A DNA stretch of 64,000 nucleotides from Bacteroidota bacterium (GCA_023424015.1 JAFAEM010000039.1:61487-125486), one strand, 5' to 3'. Shown: positions 43,468-52,024, counted from the stretch's first letter. Notes: a model not told the origin generated them from the sequence alone. Numbers and translations: made by a program.

Positions 43468-43497
43468 CCCACTTGCCACTAACTACACCCTACTAGC
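43465..43497 (-). repeat. Right 33-bp inverted repeat
   Basis: Minus strand reads GCTAGTA, GGGTGTA, GTTAGTG, GCAAGTG, GGCTA. Contains the stop codon of the four-helix gene and ends four bases before the dapF ATG, so it occupies the dapF translation-initiation region. Confidence 0.9.
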
Positions 43498-43501
43498 AAA
43501 T

Positions 43502-44284
43502 ATGACTATACAATTCTATAAATACCAGGGCACCGGAAACGATTTCGTTATTGTCGATAATCGCGACAACCGCTATTCCCAGCTTCGCACCCACGAGATC
43601 CATGAATTGTGTGACCGGCGGAGAGGAATTGGTGCGGACGGATTCATGATGCTGAATCAGAAGCCAGGCTACGATTTTGAAATGAAATATTACAACTCCG
43701 ATGGCCGCGAAGGAAGCATGTGTGGCAATGGAGGGCGCTGTATTGTTAAATTCGCATATCAGCTCGGGATTCACCGTAATGAGTATAAATTCCTGGCCGT
43801 GGACGGACCACACGAAGCCGAGATCGATATTGACGGCATCGTCTCGCTAAAGATGAAAGATGTGGATAAAGTGCAAAAACTCCGCGGTGATTTTGTACTC
43901 GATACCGGCTCGCCGCATTATGTAAAGCTTGTTAATGACGTAATGGAAACCGATGTCTATAATAAAGGTCGTGATATCCGTTATAGTAAAGACTACGAGC
44001 AGGAAGGGATCAATGTGAATTTTGTCGAACACGCGGGAGATGACAAAATCATTGTCCGCACCTATGAACGTGGTGTGGAAGACGAGACTTATTCCTGTGG
44101 TACCGGCGTCACGGCTGCCGCACTGGTTTGTTATCACAATGAAAATGGTTTCAATGATGTGGAAGTCAAAACGCTTGGAGGTAGTCTTACTATAGAATTT
44201 GATCGCAACGAGGATGGACGTTATAGCAATATTTGGTTGTGTGGCCCGGCGGAGAAGGTGTTTGAAGGGGTGATTGAAGTGTAA
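43502..44284 (+). CDS. dapF: Diaminopimelate epimerase
   Basis: Converts LL- to meso-diaminopimelate for lysine and peptidoglycan. The 260-residue protein has the two catalytic cysteines in MCGNGGRCIV (about residue 76) and YSCGTGVTAAAL (about 200), and the start YKYQGTGNDFVIVDN. A four-helix element inserted directly upstream leaves only four bases before its ATG, so its native promoter or ribosome site was likely displaced. Its last codons and stop fall in a degenerate GTGATTA-like repeat near 44283. Confidence 0.96.
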   Translation: MTIQFYKYQGTGNDFVIVDNRDNRYSQLRTHEIHELCDRRRGIGADGFMMLNQKPGYDFEMKYYNSDGREGSMCGNGGRCIVKFAYQLGIHRNEYKFLAVDGPHEAEIDIDGIVSLKMKDVDKVQKLRGDFVLDTGSPHYVKLVNDVMETDVYNKGRDIRYSKDYEQEGINVNFVEHAGDDKIIVRTYERGVEDETYSCGTGVTAAALVCYHNENGFNDVEVKTLGGSLTIEFDRNEDGRYSNIWLCGPAEKVFEGVIEV

Positions 44285-44340
44285 TTGGTGATTAGGAATT
44301 TAGGATCCGGTTCCTATTGACACAACCTGTAAACAGGCTT

Positions 44341-45279
44341 ATGATACAATATTTCAAAAATATCGACCAGAAAACGGTAGAGATCGACAAACCTGAATCA
44401 GGAACATGGGTGAACGTGCTGCCACCACTCAAACAGGAAGAGTTCAATGAACTCTCCGAACAGCTCGATATACCGCTCGACTTCCTGACCGACTCGCTGG
44501 ATATTGATGAACGTAGCCGTTTTGAAAAGGAAGGGAATGTCCGTCTTATTGTGATCAAGACGCCTACAGAGAACAATTCTTTTAACGAGAGCGACGCTTA
44601 TTATATCACGATCCCAATTTGTATCATACTCACCCACCACCATACCGTAACGGTTAATTCATTTGAGAATTCAACGATCAAAAAATTCCTCAACACTTTC
44701 CAAAACCGTGATTCAGACAAAAGAAATATGATCGTGCTGAAAGTGTTTGAAAAAATCGTTCAAAACTTTCTTGAGCACCTTAAGGAGATCAACCAACGAA
44801 GAAATATACTGGAGCAAAGACTTTATTCAGCAAACAAAAATGAACACTTGCTTCAATTGATGAGGATACAGAAAAGTCTCACCTATTTTGTTACTGCGCT
44901 TCGCTCCAATGAACTACTTCTCCTCAAACTGGAAAGAACGAATTTCCTGTCGCTGAGTGAAGATGAGAAGGAGTTCCTGGCCGACCTGGTTGTAGACAAC
45001 TCGCAGGCACTCGAGATGGCCAACATCTACGCCAATATCCTGGGCAGTACCCTCGACGCTTTTGCGAGTATTATTGCCAACAACCAGAACGAGGTACTGA
45101 AACGGCTTTCGGTGATAACGATCGTACTCACTTTCCCTGTATTGATTGCAAGCATATTCGGGATGAATGTACCAAACGGGTTTGAAAGTTCGCCTTACGC
45201 CTTCTATATCGTCGTTTTTGTATCACTGATCATTTCTCTCATAATCGGCTGGCTGTTTCTACGCAAGAAAATATATTAG
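44341..45279 (+). CDS. corA: CorA-type magnesium/divalent cation channel
   Basis: A 312-residue CorA transporter. The ATG at 44341 (MIQYFKNIDQKTVEI) is preferred to an upstream TTG. The cytoplasmic domain is helical, with the long stalk (VLKVFEKIVQNFLEHLKEIN ... SLTYFVTALRSNE). Two C-terminal transmembrane helices follow, the first ending in the GMN signature within FGMNVPNGFE, and the protein ends in a basic LRKKIY. Imports Mg2+ (or Co2+). Followed four bases later by a Nudix gene, so the two are probably co-transcribed. Confidence 0.95.
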   Translation: MIQYFKNIDQKTVEIDKPESGTWVNVLPPLKQEEFNELSEQLDIPLDFLTDSLDIDERSRFEKEGNVRLIVIKTPTENNSFNESDAYYITIPICIILTHHHTVTVNSFENSTIKKFLNTFQNRDSDKRNMIVLKVFEKIVQNFLEHLKEINQRRNILEQRLYSANKNEHLLQLMRIQKSLTYFVTALRSNELLLLKLERTNFLSLSEDEKEFLADLVVDNSQALEMANIYANILGSTLDAFASIIANNQNEVLKRLSVITIVLTFPVLIASIFGMNVPNGFESSPYAFYIVVFVSLIISLIIGWLFLRKKIY

Positions 45280-45283
45280 CATT

Positions 45284-45748
45284 ATGTCGCATTTTAATAT
45301 TCGCGTGTACGGGATACTGGTCGATGAAAACAAAAACGTACTGGTGAGTGATGAATATATCCGGGGACAGTATTATACTAAGTTTCCCGGTGGCGGGCTG
45401 GAATTTGGAGAAGGTACCCGCGATTGCCTGCGACGTGAATTTATGGAGGAATTGGGACTGGCGGTGGAAGTAGGCGATCATCTTTATACTACAGATTTCT
45501 TCCAACTATCAGCGTTTAACCCGGGTCACCAGATTATTTCCATTTACTATCTTACCAGGGCTCTTGAAGAAATAAAAGCGCCTCTTCGTGATAAAATCTT
45601 TGATTTCGATGAACAACAACTCGCCATCTACAGGGACACCGGCGAAACTGAAACCTTTCGCTTTGTAAGCTGGAATGATTTTTCGCCCGATAGCGTTACT
45701 TTACCAATTGACAAGGTTGTATCACAGATCCTGAAAGAGAGATTCTAG
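45284..45748 (+). CDS. Nudix hydrolase
   Basis: A 154-residue Nudix enzyme with the box GGGLEFGEGTRDCLRREFMEELG (residues about 42-64), where REFMEE holds the metal ligands. Starts RVYGILVDENKNVLVSDEY, typical of MutT-like domains. Substrate unknown. The gene begins four bases after corA. Unlike the Nudix protein at 6451, it has no N-terminal extension. Confidence 0.92.
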   Translation: MSHFNIRVYGILVDENKNVLVSDEYIRGQYYTKFPGGGLEFGEGTRDCLRREFMEELGLAVEVGDHLYTTDFFQLSAFNPGHQIISIYYLTRALEEIKAPLRDKIFDFDEQQLAIYRDTGETETFRFVSWNDFSPDSVTLPIDKVVSQILKERF

Positions 45749-45793
45749 GTTTCTATTTTGCCGGGAAGACGGTGAGAAGGGAAGATTTGCACA

Positions 45794-45920
45794 GGGGCGT
45801 CAGACGGGACTTCCGAGGCTATTTCCTGGCTCCAGACTACCGACTACCGACTTCCGACTAGCAACTGTACTGCGCGTCAGACGCTATTTCACGACCCCTG
45901 ACAGACGACTAACGACTCCC
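45794..45920 (+). repeat. Heptamer repeats GACTWCC, in two direct blocks
   Basis: In-phase 7-base units: GGGGCGT, CAGACGG, GACTTCC (45794-45814); GACTACC, GACTACC, GACTTCC, GACTAGC (45835-45862); and GACCCCT, GACAGAC, GACTAAC, GACTCCC (45893-45920). GCGTCAGACG and GCTATTTC each occur twice in the same order, so two direct copies of a larger unit are present. The last block supplies the final codons and stop of the adjacent CbpM-like gene. Confidence 0.85.
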
Positions 45921-46196
45921 GGCCATTCCTCTCAACCTAACCATCTCTTCCTCCATCTGTTTCATTTGCTCCAGCAGGTGATGTATGGCTTCCAGACCTT
46001 CGATGTTTATATCCAGGTCGTAGTGCAATCGTACCCATTTCTCAAGACCAGGCAGCTGGTCCTCAGTAATAAAGATCTGTTCATCAATGGTCGTGATCTG
46101 GACCAGCCCTGACTCAGAGAGGGAATATAAAAATGACAACTCCACATTATGTGAAACGCAAAAATCATGTGCCGCTATCATTTCATATTTATCCAT
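45909..46196 (-). CDS. CbpM-like modulator of the CbpA co-chaperone
   Basis: A 95-residue protein with the two-part CbpM pattern: an N-terminal MerR-like HTH (about residues 5-55, ITEDQLPGLEKWVRLHYDLDINIEGLEAI) and a C-terminal helix (HHLLEQMKQMEEEMVRLRGM). CbpM binds the J domain of CbpA and inhibits it. The gene follows cbpA by three bases on the same strand. The last residues (GSR and stop) derive from a heptamer repeat that runs into the gene. Confidence 0.85.
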   Translation of the reverse strand: MDKYEMIAAHDFCVSHNVELSFLYSLSESGLVQITTIDEQIFITEDQLPGLEKWVRLHYDLDINIEGLEAIHHLLEQMKQMEEEMVRLRGMAGSR

Positions 46197-46199
46197 GAT

Positions 46200-47081
46200 T
46201 TATTTTTTTTGCGACAGGCTTGATAGTTCCTTAAACAATTCTTTTTCCTTCTCACTAAGATTCGTTGGTATATTCACATGAAAGCTCACATAAAGATCAC
46301 CAAACTGATTGGGTTCTTTGTATACCGGGAAACCTTTGTCTTTTAATCTTACTCTTTCCCCGTTCTGTGTACCTGCTGCAACTTTCAGTTTCACTTTACC
46401 GCTAAGTGTATCAACGATCACTTCCCCACCCAATACGGCAGTATAAAGGTCAATGTTCTTAGTGATGTAAAGATTGTCACCCACCCGTTTGAAATACGGG
46501 TCGTCCGCGATATTGAAAGTAATATAGAGATCACCGGCCGGACCACCATTCGCACCGGGACCACCATAACCTTTAAGCTTTATTACCTGTCCGTTTTCTA
46601 CACCTGCCGGAATGGTGATACGGATCTTTTTGCCATTTACAGTTAGCGTTTGCTGGTGGGTAGTATAGGCATCCTTTAATTGCAGCTGCAACATGGCCTG
46701 GTGATCCTGCCCCCGAAACCTGGTCTGTCTTCTCCGGCTTCCGCCACCAAACAACGACTCAAAAAAATCTGAAAATCCTTCCTCATTCACATCACCATAA
46801 AACTCCTGCTGACCACTTCTTCTTTGCGATTGCCGGGCCTGTTCAAATTGCTCTGCATGCTGCCAGTCCTTACCATACTGGTCATACTTTTTCCTTTTCT
46901 CCGGATCGCTCAATACCTCGTTGGCCTCGTTGATCTGCTGAAATTTCTTATGTGCTTCCTTGTCATTGGGGTTGAGGTCAGGGTGTAGTTTGCGGGCAAG
47001 CTTGCGATAAGCCCTTTTGATATCTTCCTGCGACGCATTTTTATCAACTCCTAAGATCTGATAGTAGTCAACGAATTCCAT
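46200..47081 (-). CDS. cbpA: CbpA-type DnaJ co-chaperone
   Basis: A 293-residue J-domain protein lacking the zinc fingers of DnaJ, so of the CbpA type. The ATG at 47081 begins MEFVDYYQILGVD; the HPD motif is in KLARKLHPDLNPNDKE (about 33). A Gly/Phe-poor linker at 75-120 is followed by the peptide-binding domain (TLTVNGKKIRITIPAGVENGQVIKLKGYG, VDTLSGKVKLKVAAGTQNGERVRLKDKGFPVY). Stimulates Hsp70. Downstream in the same operon is a CbpM-like gene; upstream is the DUF1080 gene two bases away. Confidence 0.94.
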   Translation of the reverse strand: MEFVDYYQILGVDKNASQEDIKRAYRKLARKLHPDLNPNDKEAHKKFQQINEANEVLSDPEKRKKYDQYGKDWQHAEQFEQARQSQRRSGQQEFYGDVNEEGFSDFFESLFGGGSRRRQTRFRGQDHQAMLQLQLKDAYTTHQQTLTVNGKKIRITIPAGVENGQVIKLKGYGGPGANGGPAGDLYITFNIADDPYFKRVGDNLYITKNIDLYTAVLGGEVIVDTLSGKVKLKVAAGTQNGERVRLKDKGFPVYKEPNQFGDLYVSFHVNIPTNLSEKEKELFKELSSLSQKK

Positions 47082-47083
47082 AT

Positions 47084-47677
47084 TCAATCCAGTTTTTTCA
47101 CCCTGATATCCTTCCACCTCACTTTAATACCACCGCCGTCGTGTATTTGCAAAGCTATAAAACCTTTCCCCTTTCCGATCTTATCGTCTTTCAGGTTTAT
47201 CATCTGGTGACCGTTCAGCCAGGTGGTGATCTCATCGTTAACCACCCTGATTTTTAATTTATTCCACTTGCCTGTTTTCAAATGTTTTTCGTCCTCAGGT
47301 TTAGGCTTGATCAGCCAGCCGCGGCCATAGGATTCATAAACCCCACCGGTATGATGTCCTTCGGGTGCAACTTCCACCTGCCATCCACTTATCTTTACAC
47401 CTTCGATGGAAGAGCGAATAAACACACCACTGTTTCCATTGGCCTCTTGCCTGAATCGCAGGGTAAGTTCAAAATTTTTGTAAGCCTGGTTGGTGGACAA
47501 ATATCCATAACCCTTATCGGGGCCGCTTTCACAAACCAGTTCCCCTTTTTTTACATACCATTTTTCTGTGCCATGAATCGTCCAGCCACTAAGGTCTTTT
47601 CCATTAAAAATTTTTTCCTGGGCAGGTAATAAAAATGCTGTGCAAACAGCCATGAAAAGAAATACAGTTTTTTTCAC
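47084..47677 (-). CDS. Exported DUF1080 (3-keto-disaccharide hydrolase-like) protein
   Basis: A 197-residue exported protein of the DUF1080 family, related to concanavalin-like glycoside hydrolases. No ATG precedes the signal peptide; GTG at 47677 gives MKKTVFLFMAVCTAFLLPAQ and TTG at 47683 is an alternative. Motifs: FNGKDLSGWTIHG at the start and WNKLKIRVVNDEITTWLNGHQM near residue 140, with SGVFIRSS in between. Some members hydrolyse 3-keto-glycosides; substrate here unknown. It heads an operon with cbpA and cbpM, which seems coincidental. Confidence 0.85.
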   Translation of the reverse strand: MKKTVFLFMAVCTAFLLPAQEKIFNGKDLSGWTIHGTEKWYVKKGELVCESGPDKGYGYLSTNQAYKNFELTLRFRQEANGNSGVFIRSSIEGVKISGWQVEVAPEGHHTGGVYESYGRGWLIKPKPEDEKHLKTGKWNKLKIRVVNDEITTWLNGHQMINLKDDKIGKGKGFIALQIHDGGGIKVRWKDIRVKKLD

Positions 47678-47840
47678 ATGCAATAATTTGCAGGTAAGTT
47701 AGGAAAAATAAGCAAGTGGTGATCACGACGCAGTTACAAGCGTTTTAAACACTTTATGGGGTTGTTAATAGTTTGATCGAAGACCTGATATTGATGCAAC
47801 CAATGGCAAACAATTATCGCCCAGGAATGTTATCAGATTC

Positions 47841-48407
47841 ATGAGCCAGTTATTGAGATCGCAGATCGAACATATTGTACCTCTTACCGATGCCGAATTT
47901 GAGCTGGTAGTTTCCGCTTTTACCGAAAAGAAATTTCGCAGGCACCAGTTTATGGTTCAGGAAGAAAATTCTGTGCCGTACCTGTATTTTATAGTGCGCG
48001 GTTTAACCAAATCATTTGTTGTGGAAGATGATGGCCGTGAAGATATCCTCGATCTCAATATGGATAATAACTGGACAACGGATATGCAGGCTTTTCACCT
48101 GAAACAAAAGGCCACCATGAATATTTACTGTCTCGAAGATTGCGAAACACTCGCCATCGGCCAGGATAATTTGGAAAAGCTTTGTTCGCAGCTGGACAAG
48201 ATGCAGTACTTCTTCAGAAGAAAGGCGATAGAACAAAACATTCATCTGCAAAGACGCATTCGGTGTTTTATCAGTAGCACTGCTGCCAATCGTTATCATG
48301 AACTGGTTACCAAAAATCCCGGACTGATACAGCGGGTTCCCAAAAAACTGATCGCTTCTTACCTTGGTGTTTCGCGCGAGACGCTGAGTCGCCTCCTATT
48401 GCAATAG
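47841..48407 (+). CDS. Crp/Fnr-family transcription regulator
   Basis: A 188-residue regulator. Residues about 10-115 form the cyclic-nucleotide-binding-like barrel (FMVQEENSVPYLYFIVRGLTKSFV); residues 140-188 form the HTH (RVPKKLIASYLGVSRETLSRLL). No Fe-S cysteine pattern of Fnr is present. The ligand is unknown. It lies immediately upstream of an aldo/keto reductase gene, which it may control. Confidence 0.88.
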   Translation: MSQLLRSQIEHIVPLTDAEFELVVSAFTEKKFRRHQFMVQEENSVPYLYFIVRGLTKSFVVEDDGREDILDLNMDNNWTTDMQAFHLKQKATMNIYCLEDCETLAIGQDNLEKLCSQLDKMQYFFRRKAIEQNIHLQRRIRCFISSTAANRYHELVTKNPGLIQRVPKKLIASYLGVSRETLSRLLLQ

Positions 48408-48502
48408 TGTGATATTTGTCACATTTTTTTTGTGCGCTTTATCATTTTTCTTTTTGCCGAAGCTGCTGAGATTTGCCATGAAATATTAAATAAAATAAAG
48501 TC

Positions 48503-49501
48503 ATGGAAAACAGAAATCTTGGTAACAGCGGATTGAAAGTACCCGTGTTAAGCCTGGGCACAGCCACTTTTGCAGGCAGCACTGAATTATTTCGTAAATG
48601 GGGACAAACAGATGTACCTGAAGCATCGCGAATGATAGACATCAGTCTCGAACACGGCCTAAATTTCTTCGACACGGCAAATGTGTATTCAACCGGCGGT
48701 GCCGAAACAGTGTTGGGTAAGGCATTGAAAGGCCGTCGGCACCAGGCACTAATTTCTACAAAAGCTACTTTCGCAATGGGCGAAGGCGCCAACGACAAGG
48801 GCTCATCGCGCTACCACCTGATGAAGTCGCTCGATGATAGTTTAAGAAGGCTGGAGACCGACTACGTGGATCTTTATTTTATGCACGGCTTCGACAGCGG
48901 CACACCAATCGAAGAAACCTTGTCAACGTTGGATATGATGGTAAAAAGCGGTAAAGTGCGATATATCGGCGCTTCCAATTTTACCGCCTGGCAATTGATG
49001 AAATCAGTTTCTGTTTCGGAAAAAAATGCCTGGGAGAAATATATTGTTTACCAGGGATATTATTCACTCGTGGGACGGGATTATGAACAGGAGCTGATGC
49101 CGCTAATGCAGGACCAGCGTGTAGGATTGATGGTATGGAGCCCGCTTGGCTGGGGAAGGCTTACAGGAAAAATAAAAAGAAATGGCATGATTGGCGAAGG
49201 CCGCATAAAGTCCGGCGGCGGCGAAGGTGGACCAACCATACCCGACGATTACCTGTACAATGTGATCGATTGCCTGGAAGAGATTGCGGGTGAAACCAGA
49301 AAGACAGTTCCGCAGCTTGCTATCAACTGGTTGCTGCACAACAAAACGGTTTCTAATATCGTGATCGGCGCCCGGAATGAAAAGCAATTGATAGAAAATA
49401 TCGGTGCCACCGGCTGGCGCCTTTCGCAGGAACACATTGAAAAATTAAATGCGGTCAGCAATATCCCCCTCATTTACCCTCACTGGGTAGGAGACAGATA
49501 G
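48503..49501 (+). CDS. Aldo/keto reductase
   Basis: A 332-residue NADPH-dependent reductase of the YajO/YcsN-like aldo/keto reductase group. Motifs: LNFFDTANVYSTGGAETVLGKAL (Asp-Tyr catalytic pair), ALISTKATF, VDLYFMHGFD, and IGASNFTAWQL; the C-terminus has the AINWLLHNKTVSNIVIGARNEKQLIEN segment of the cofactor site. Substrate unknown. A weak hairpin GATAGG/CCTATC follows, and the gene converges with rimO. Confidence 0.92.
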   Translation: MENRNLGNSGLKVPVLSLGTATFAGSTELFRKWGQTDVPEASRMIDISLEHGLNFFDTANVYSTGGAETVLGKALKGRRHQALISTKATFAMGEGANDKGSSRYHLMKSLDDSLRRLETDYVDLYFMHGFDSGTPIEETLSTLDMMVKSGKVRYIGASNFTAWQLMKSVSVSEKNAWEKYIVYQGYYSLVGRDYEQELMPLMQDQRVGLMVWSPLGWGRLTGKIKRNGMIGEGRIKSGGGEGGPTIPDDYLYNVIDCLEEIAGETRKTVPQLAINWLLHNKTVSNIVIGARNEKQLIENIGATGWRLSQEHIEKLNAVSNIPLIYPHWVGDR

Positions 49502-49540
49502 GCTATAGGCCTATCCGGAAATATACGTTTTGTAAATTCC

Positions 49541-50854
49541 TTATTCAGTGACCACTTCACCCTCGAGATCATAATCATAGGCTTTTGTGATCCTGACATT
49601 CACGAATTCGCCCGGGGTTAATTTTTTTGAAGAGTGGATCACCACCTCGTTGTCTACTTCCACACTGTCGAATTCGGTGCGACCCAGGTAGCGGCCGGCT
49701 TCCTTTTTATCTACGAGTGTTTTGAATACTGTACCAAGTTTAGCCTGGTTTAGTTCGTAGGATATTTCCTGCTGCGTTTCCATGATATCCTGCGCTCTTC
49801 TCTCTTTTTCTTCCTGCGGAATATCGTCTGTCAAACCGAAGGCTGAAGTACCCTCCTCATGTGAATAAGTAAAAATGCCAACGCGGTCAAAGCGTTGCCG
49901 CTCGAGAAAACCTTTCAGCTCTTCCACATCATCCAGGGTCTCGCCGGGGAAGCCTGTAATCAGCGTAGTGCGCAGGCAAATGCCCGGCACACGTTCACGA
50001 ATAGCAGCAGTAAGCTCCTCCATTTCCTCACGGGTGATCTGCCGCTTCATAGCCTTAAGCATATTGTTGGCCGCATGTTGCAGCGGCATGTCGAGGTAGT
50101 TACAGATATTGTGTCTTTCCCGCATGGCATCGAGTATTTCCAGTGGGAACTTAGACGGATAAGCATAGTGCAGGCGGATCCACTCCAGTCCCTTTATATC
50201 CGACAGGCGACGAAGAAGGTCGGGCAACATTCTTTTCTTATAAATATCCAGGCCGTAATAAGTAAGTTCCTGCGCAATTAACATAATTTCCTTTACGCCT
50301 TTTCTTACCAGTCCTTCTGCTTCTTTTACCAGTTCCTCCATCGGCTTGCTGATATGCTGTCCACGCATCAACGGTATGGCACAAAATGAACAGGTACGGT
50401 TGCAGCCTTCAGAAATTTTCATGTACGCGTAATGCTGCGGCGTAGCAAGGAGTCGTTCCCCTACCAGTTCTGTTTTATAATCCGCTTCAAATTTTTTCAA
50501 AATCAGCGGCAGCTCCATCGTACCGAAGTAAGCGTCCACTTCGGGAATTTCTGCTTCCAGGTTATTTCGATAGCGCTCGCTCAGGCAACCTGTCACATAT
50601 ACTTTATCGAGTTTACCTTTTCGTTTAAGTTCCACCTGGTCGAGGATGGTATTGATACTTTCTTCCTTGGCTTTGTCGATAAAACCACAGGTATTCACGA
50701 CCACAATATTATGGTCGAGCTTATTATTTTCATGCACCACGTCAATTTCATTAGCCCTGAGTTGTCCGCTGAGCACTTCGCTGTCCACCATATTCTTGCT
50801 GCAACCCAGCGTAATGATATTGACTTTATCTTTCTTTAATGTCCTTGTTTTCAT
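49541..50854 (-). CDS. rimO: Ribosomal protein uS12 methylthiotransferase
   Basis: Radical SAM enzyme that methylthiolates Asp of ribosomal protein uS12. The 437-residue protein has the N-terminal MTTase cysteines (NIITLGCSKNMVDSE, VVNTCGFIDKAKEES, VYVTGCLSERYR), the radical SAM motif in CNRTCSFCAIPLMRG (about residue 145), and a C-terminal TRAM domain ending ITKAYDYDLEGEV. It overlaps the ftsY stop (ATGA), so the two are translationally coupled. Confidence 0.96.
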   Translation of the reverse strand: MKTRTLKKDKVNIITLGCSKNMVDSEVLSGQLRANEIDVVHENNKLDHNIVVVNTCGFIDKAKEESINTILDQVELKRKGKLDKVYVTGCLSERYRNNLEAEIPEVDAYFGTMELPLILKKFEADYKTELVGERLLATPQHYAYMKISEGCNRTCSFCAIPLMRGQHISKPMEELVKEAEGLVRKGVKEIMLIAQELTYYGLDIYKKRMLPDLLRRLSDIKGLEWIRLHYAYPSKFPLEILDAMRERHNICNYLDMPLQHAANNMLKAMKRQITREEMEELTAAIRERVPGICLRTTLITGFPGETLDDVEELKGFLERQRFDRVGIFTYSHEEGTSAFGLTDDIPQEEKERRAQDIMETQQEISYELNQAKLGTVFKTLVDKKEAGRYLGRTEFDSVEVDNEVVIHSSKKLTPGEFVNVRITKAYDYDLEGEVVTE

Positions 50855-51825
50855 GATGGGTCTTTCCTTTCCAGGTTAAACAGGCTATCCACAAACTCGT
50901 GTTTATCAAAAACCAGCAGGTCTTCCATTTTTTCTCCCACTCCGATAAACTTGACAGGTATCCTGAATTGATTGGCGATGGCCAGCACTACGCCGCCTTT
51001 CGCGGTTCCGTCCAGTTTTGTAATCGCCAGTGCCGTCACATCCGTCGCTGCGGTAAAATGTTTAGCCTGCTCCACGGCATTCTGACCCGTACTGCCATCG
51101 AGTACCAGCATCACCTCATGTGGTGCGCCTGGTATCACTTTCTGGATCACCCTCTTAATCTTGTTAAGTTCATCCATCAGGTGCGCTTTGTTGTGCAAAC
51201 GTCCTGCGGTATCGATCAGGACCACATCCGACTGACGTGCTACCGCGCTTTGCACAGTATCAAATGCGACGGCTGCCGGATCGCTACCCATGTCCTGCTT
51301 GATGATCGGCACTCCTGCCCTTTCGCTCCAGATCGTCAGCTGGTCTACCGCTGCAGCCCTGAAGGTATCAGCAGCTCCGAGCAACACGCTTTTACCGGCT
51401 TTTTGAAAATTATGGGCCAGTTTACCAATCGTAGTGGTCTTACCAACACCGTTGACGCCAACCACCAGTATGATATAGGGTTTTGAGGGGAGTTCAGAAT
51501 CAAAAGCATAATTATTGGAATGGGGTGCGTCGACGAGGATGGCTTCGATCTCTTCCTGCAACATTTTATTCAGCTCCCCGGTATTGAGGTATTTGTCTTT
51601 GGAAACTCTTTTCTCAATTCGATCTATGATCTTCACCGTTGTCTCCACGCCTACGTCTGCGCTGACCAATGCCTCTTCCAGGTTGTCAAGCACTTCTTCA
51701 TCTACAACACTTTTTCCGGCGATAGCCTTGGTGATCTTTGATAAAAATCCTTCCTTGGTTTTTTGCAAACCCTGGTCGAGCGATTCCTTCTCTTTTTTAC
51801 CAAACAGCTTATTAAAAAACCCCAT
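50851..51825 (-). CDS. ftsY: Signal recognition particle receptor
   Basis: SRP receptor GTPase that docks ribosome-nascent-chain complexes to SecYEG. The 324-residue protein is near the minimal form: short basic N-terminus (MGFFNKLFGKKEKES) without a long acidic A domain, then the NG domain with GVNGVGKTTTIGKLA (P-loop), DTFRAAAVDQL, DVVLIDTAGRLH (G3), and TKLDGTAKGG (G4). Downstream rimO overlaps it. Upstream is the terminator that separates it from the ribosomal protein genes. Confidence 0.97.
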   Translation of the reverse strand: MGFFNKLFGKKEKESLDQGLQKTKEGFLSKITKAIAGKSVVDEEVLDNLEEALVSADVGVETTVKIIDRIEKRVSKDKYLNTGELNKMLQEEIEAILVDAPHSNNYAFDSELPSKPYIILVVGVNGVGKTTTIGKLAHNFQKAGKSVLLGAADTFRAAAVDQLTIWSERAGVPIIKQDMGSDPAAVAFDTVQSAVARQSDVVLIDTAGRLHNKAHLMDELNKIKRVIQKVIPGAPHEVMLVLDGSTGQNAVEQAKHFTAATDVTALAITKLDGTAKGGVVLAIANQFRIPVKFIGVGEKMEDLLVFDKHEFVDSLFNLERKDPS

Positions 51826-51997
51826 TCTTTTCTTATTAAGATATTTAATAGAATTTAAATCTACGCAAACTGGCTTACAGTACTGACGGATCTTACTTTA
51901 TACAGACAACTTGCACCCTGCTTAAAGAACGAAAAGGAAAACGGGAATCCCTTCCCTTCCCCCGGCATCTCATAAACCTTTTTTTCAAAATGAAAAA

Positions 51998-52024
51998 AGC
52001 TGTCGCGCCCGGGGCATGACAGCT
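51998..52024 (-). terminator. Terminator of the rpmB-rpmG-DUF4295 operon
   Basis: Stem AGCTGTC/GACAGCT with a GC-rich loop, followed on the minus strand by TTTTTTCATTTTG. Lies between the DUF4295 stop and ftsY. Confidence 0.8.

Larger units (their letters stand above)
43019..43497 (+). mobile_element. Compact element: inverted repeats around a four-helix-bundle gene
   Basis: The whole gap between the nucleoside phosphorylase and dapF is one 479-bp unit. 33-bp inverted repeats (43032-43064 and 43465-43497) align without gaps at 26 of 33 positions. Each is built of 7-base units such as GCTAGTA, GCAAGTG, GGGAGTG. Between them is only the four-helix gene, whose restored stop TAG (43465-43467) is the first triplet of the right repeat; the right repeat ends four bases before the dapF ATG. 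No transposase. Resembles 23S rRNA intervening sequences (paired ends enclosing an S23/IVP gene) but lies between protein genes. Confidence 0.75.

Noticed and set aside
43019..43497. Complete diversity-generating retroelement
   Set aside because: The four-helix protein is related to Avd, but no reverse transcriptase, template repeat or variable repeat is present in the window.
44283..44312. Possible further repeat GTAATTG, GTGATTA, GGAATTT after dapF
   Set aside because: Only three or four degenerate units; too weak to list as a repeat locus, though it may be an old remnant.
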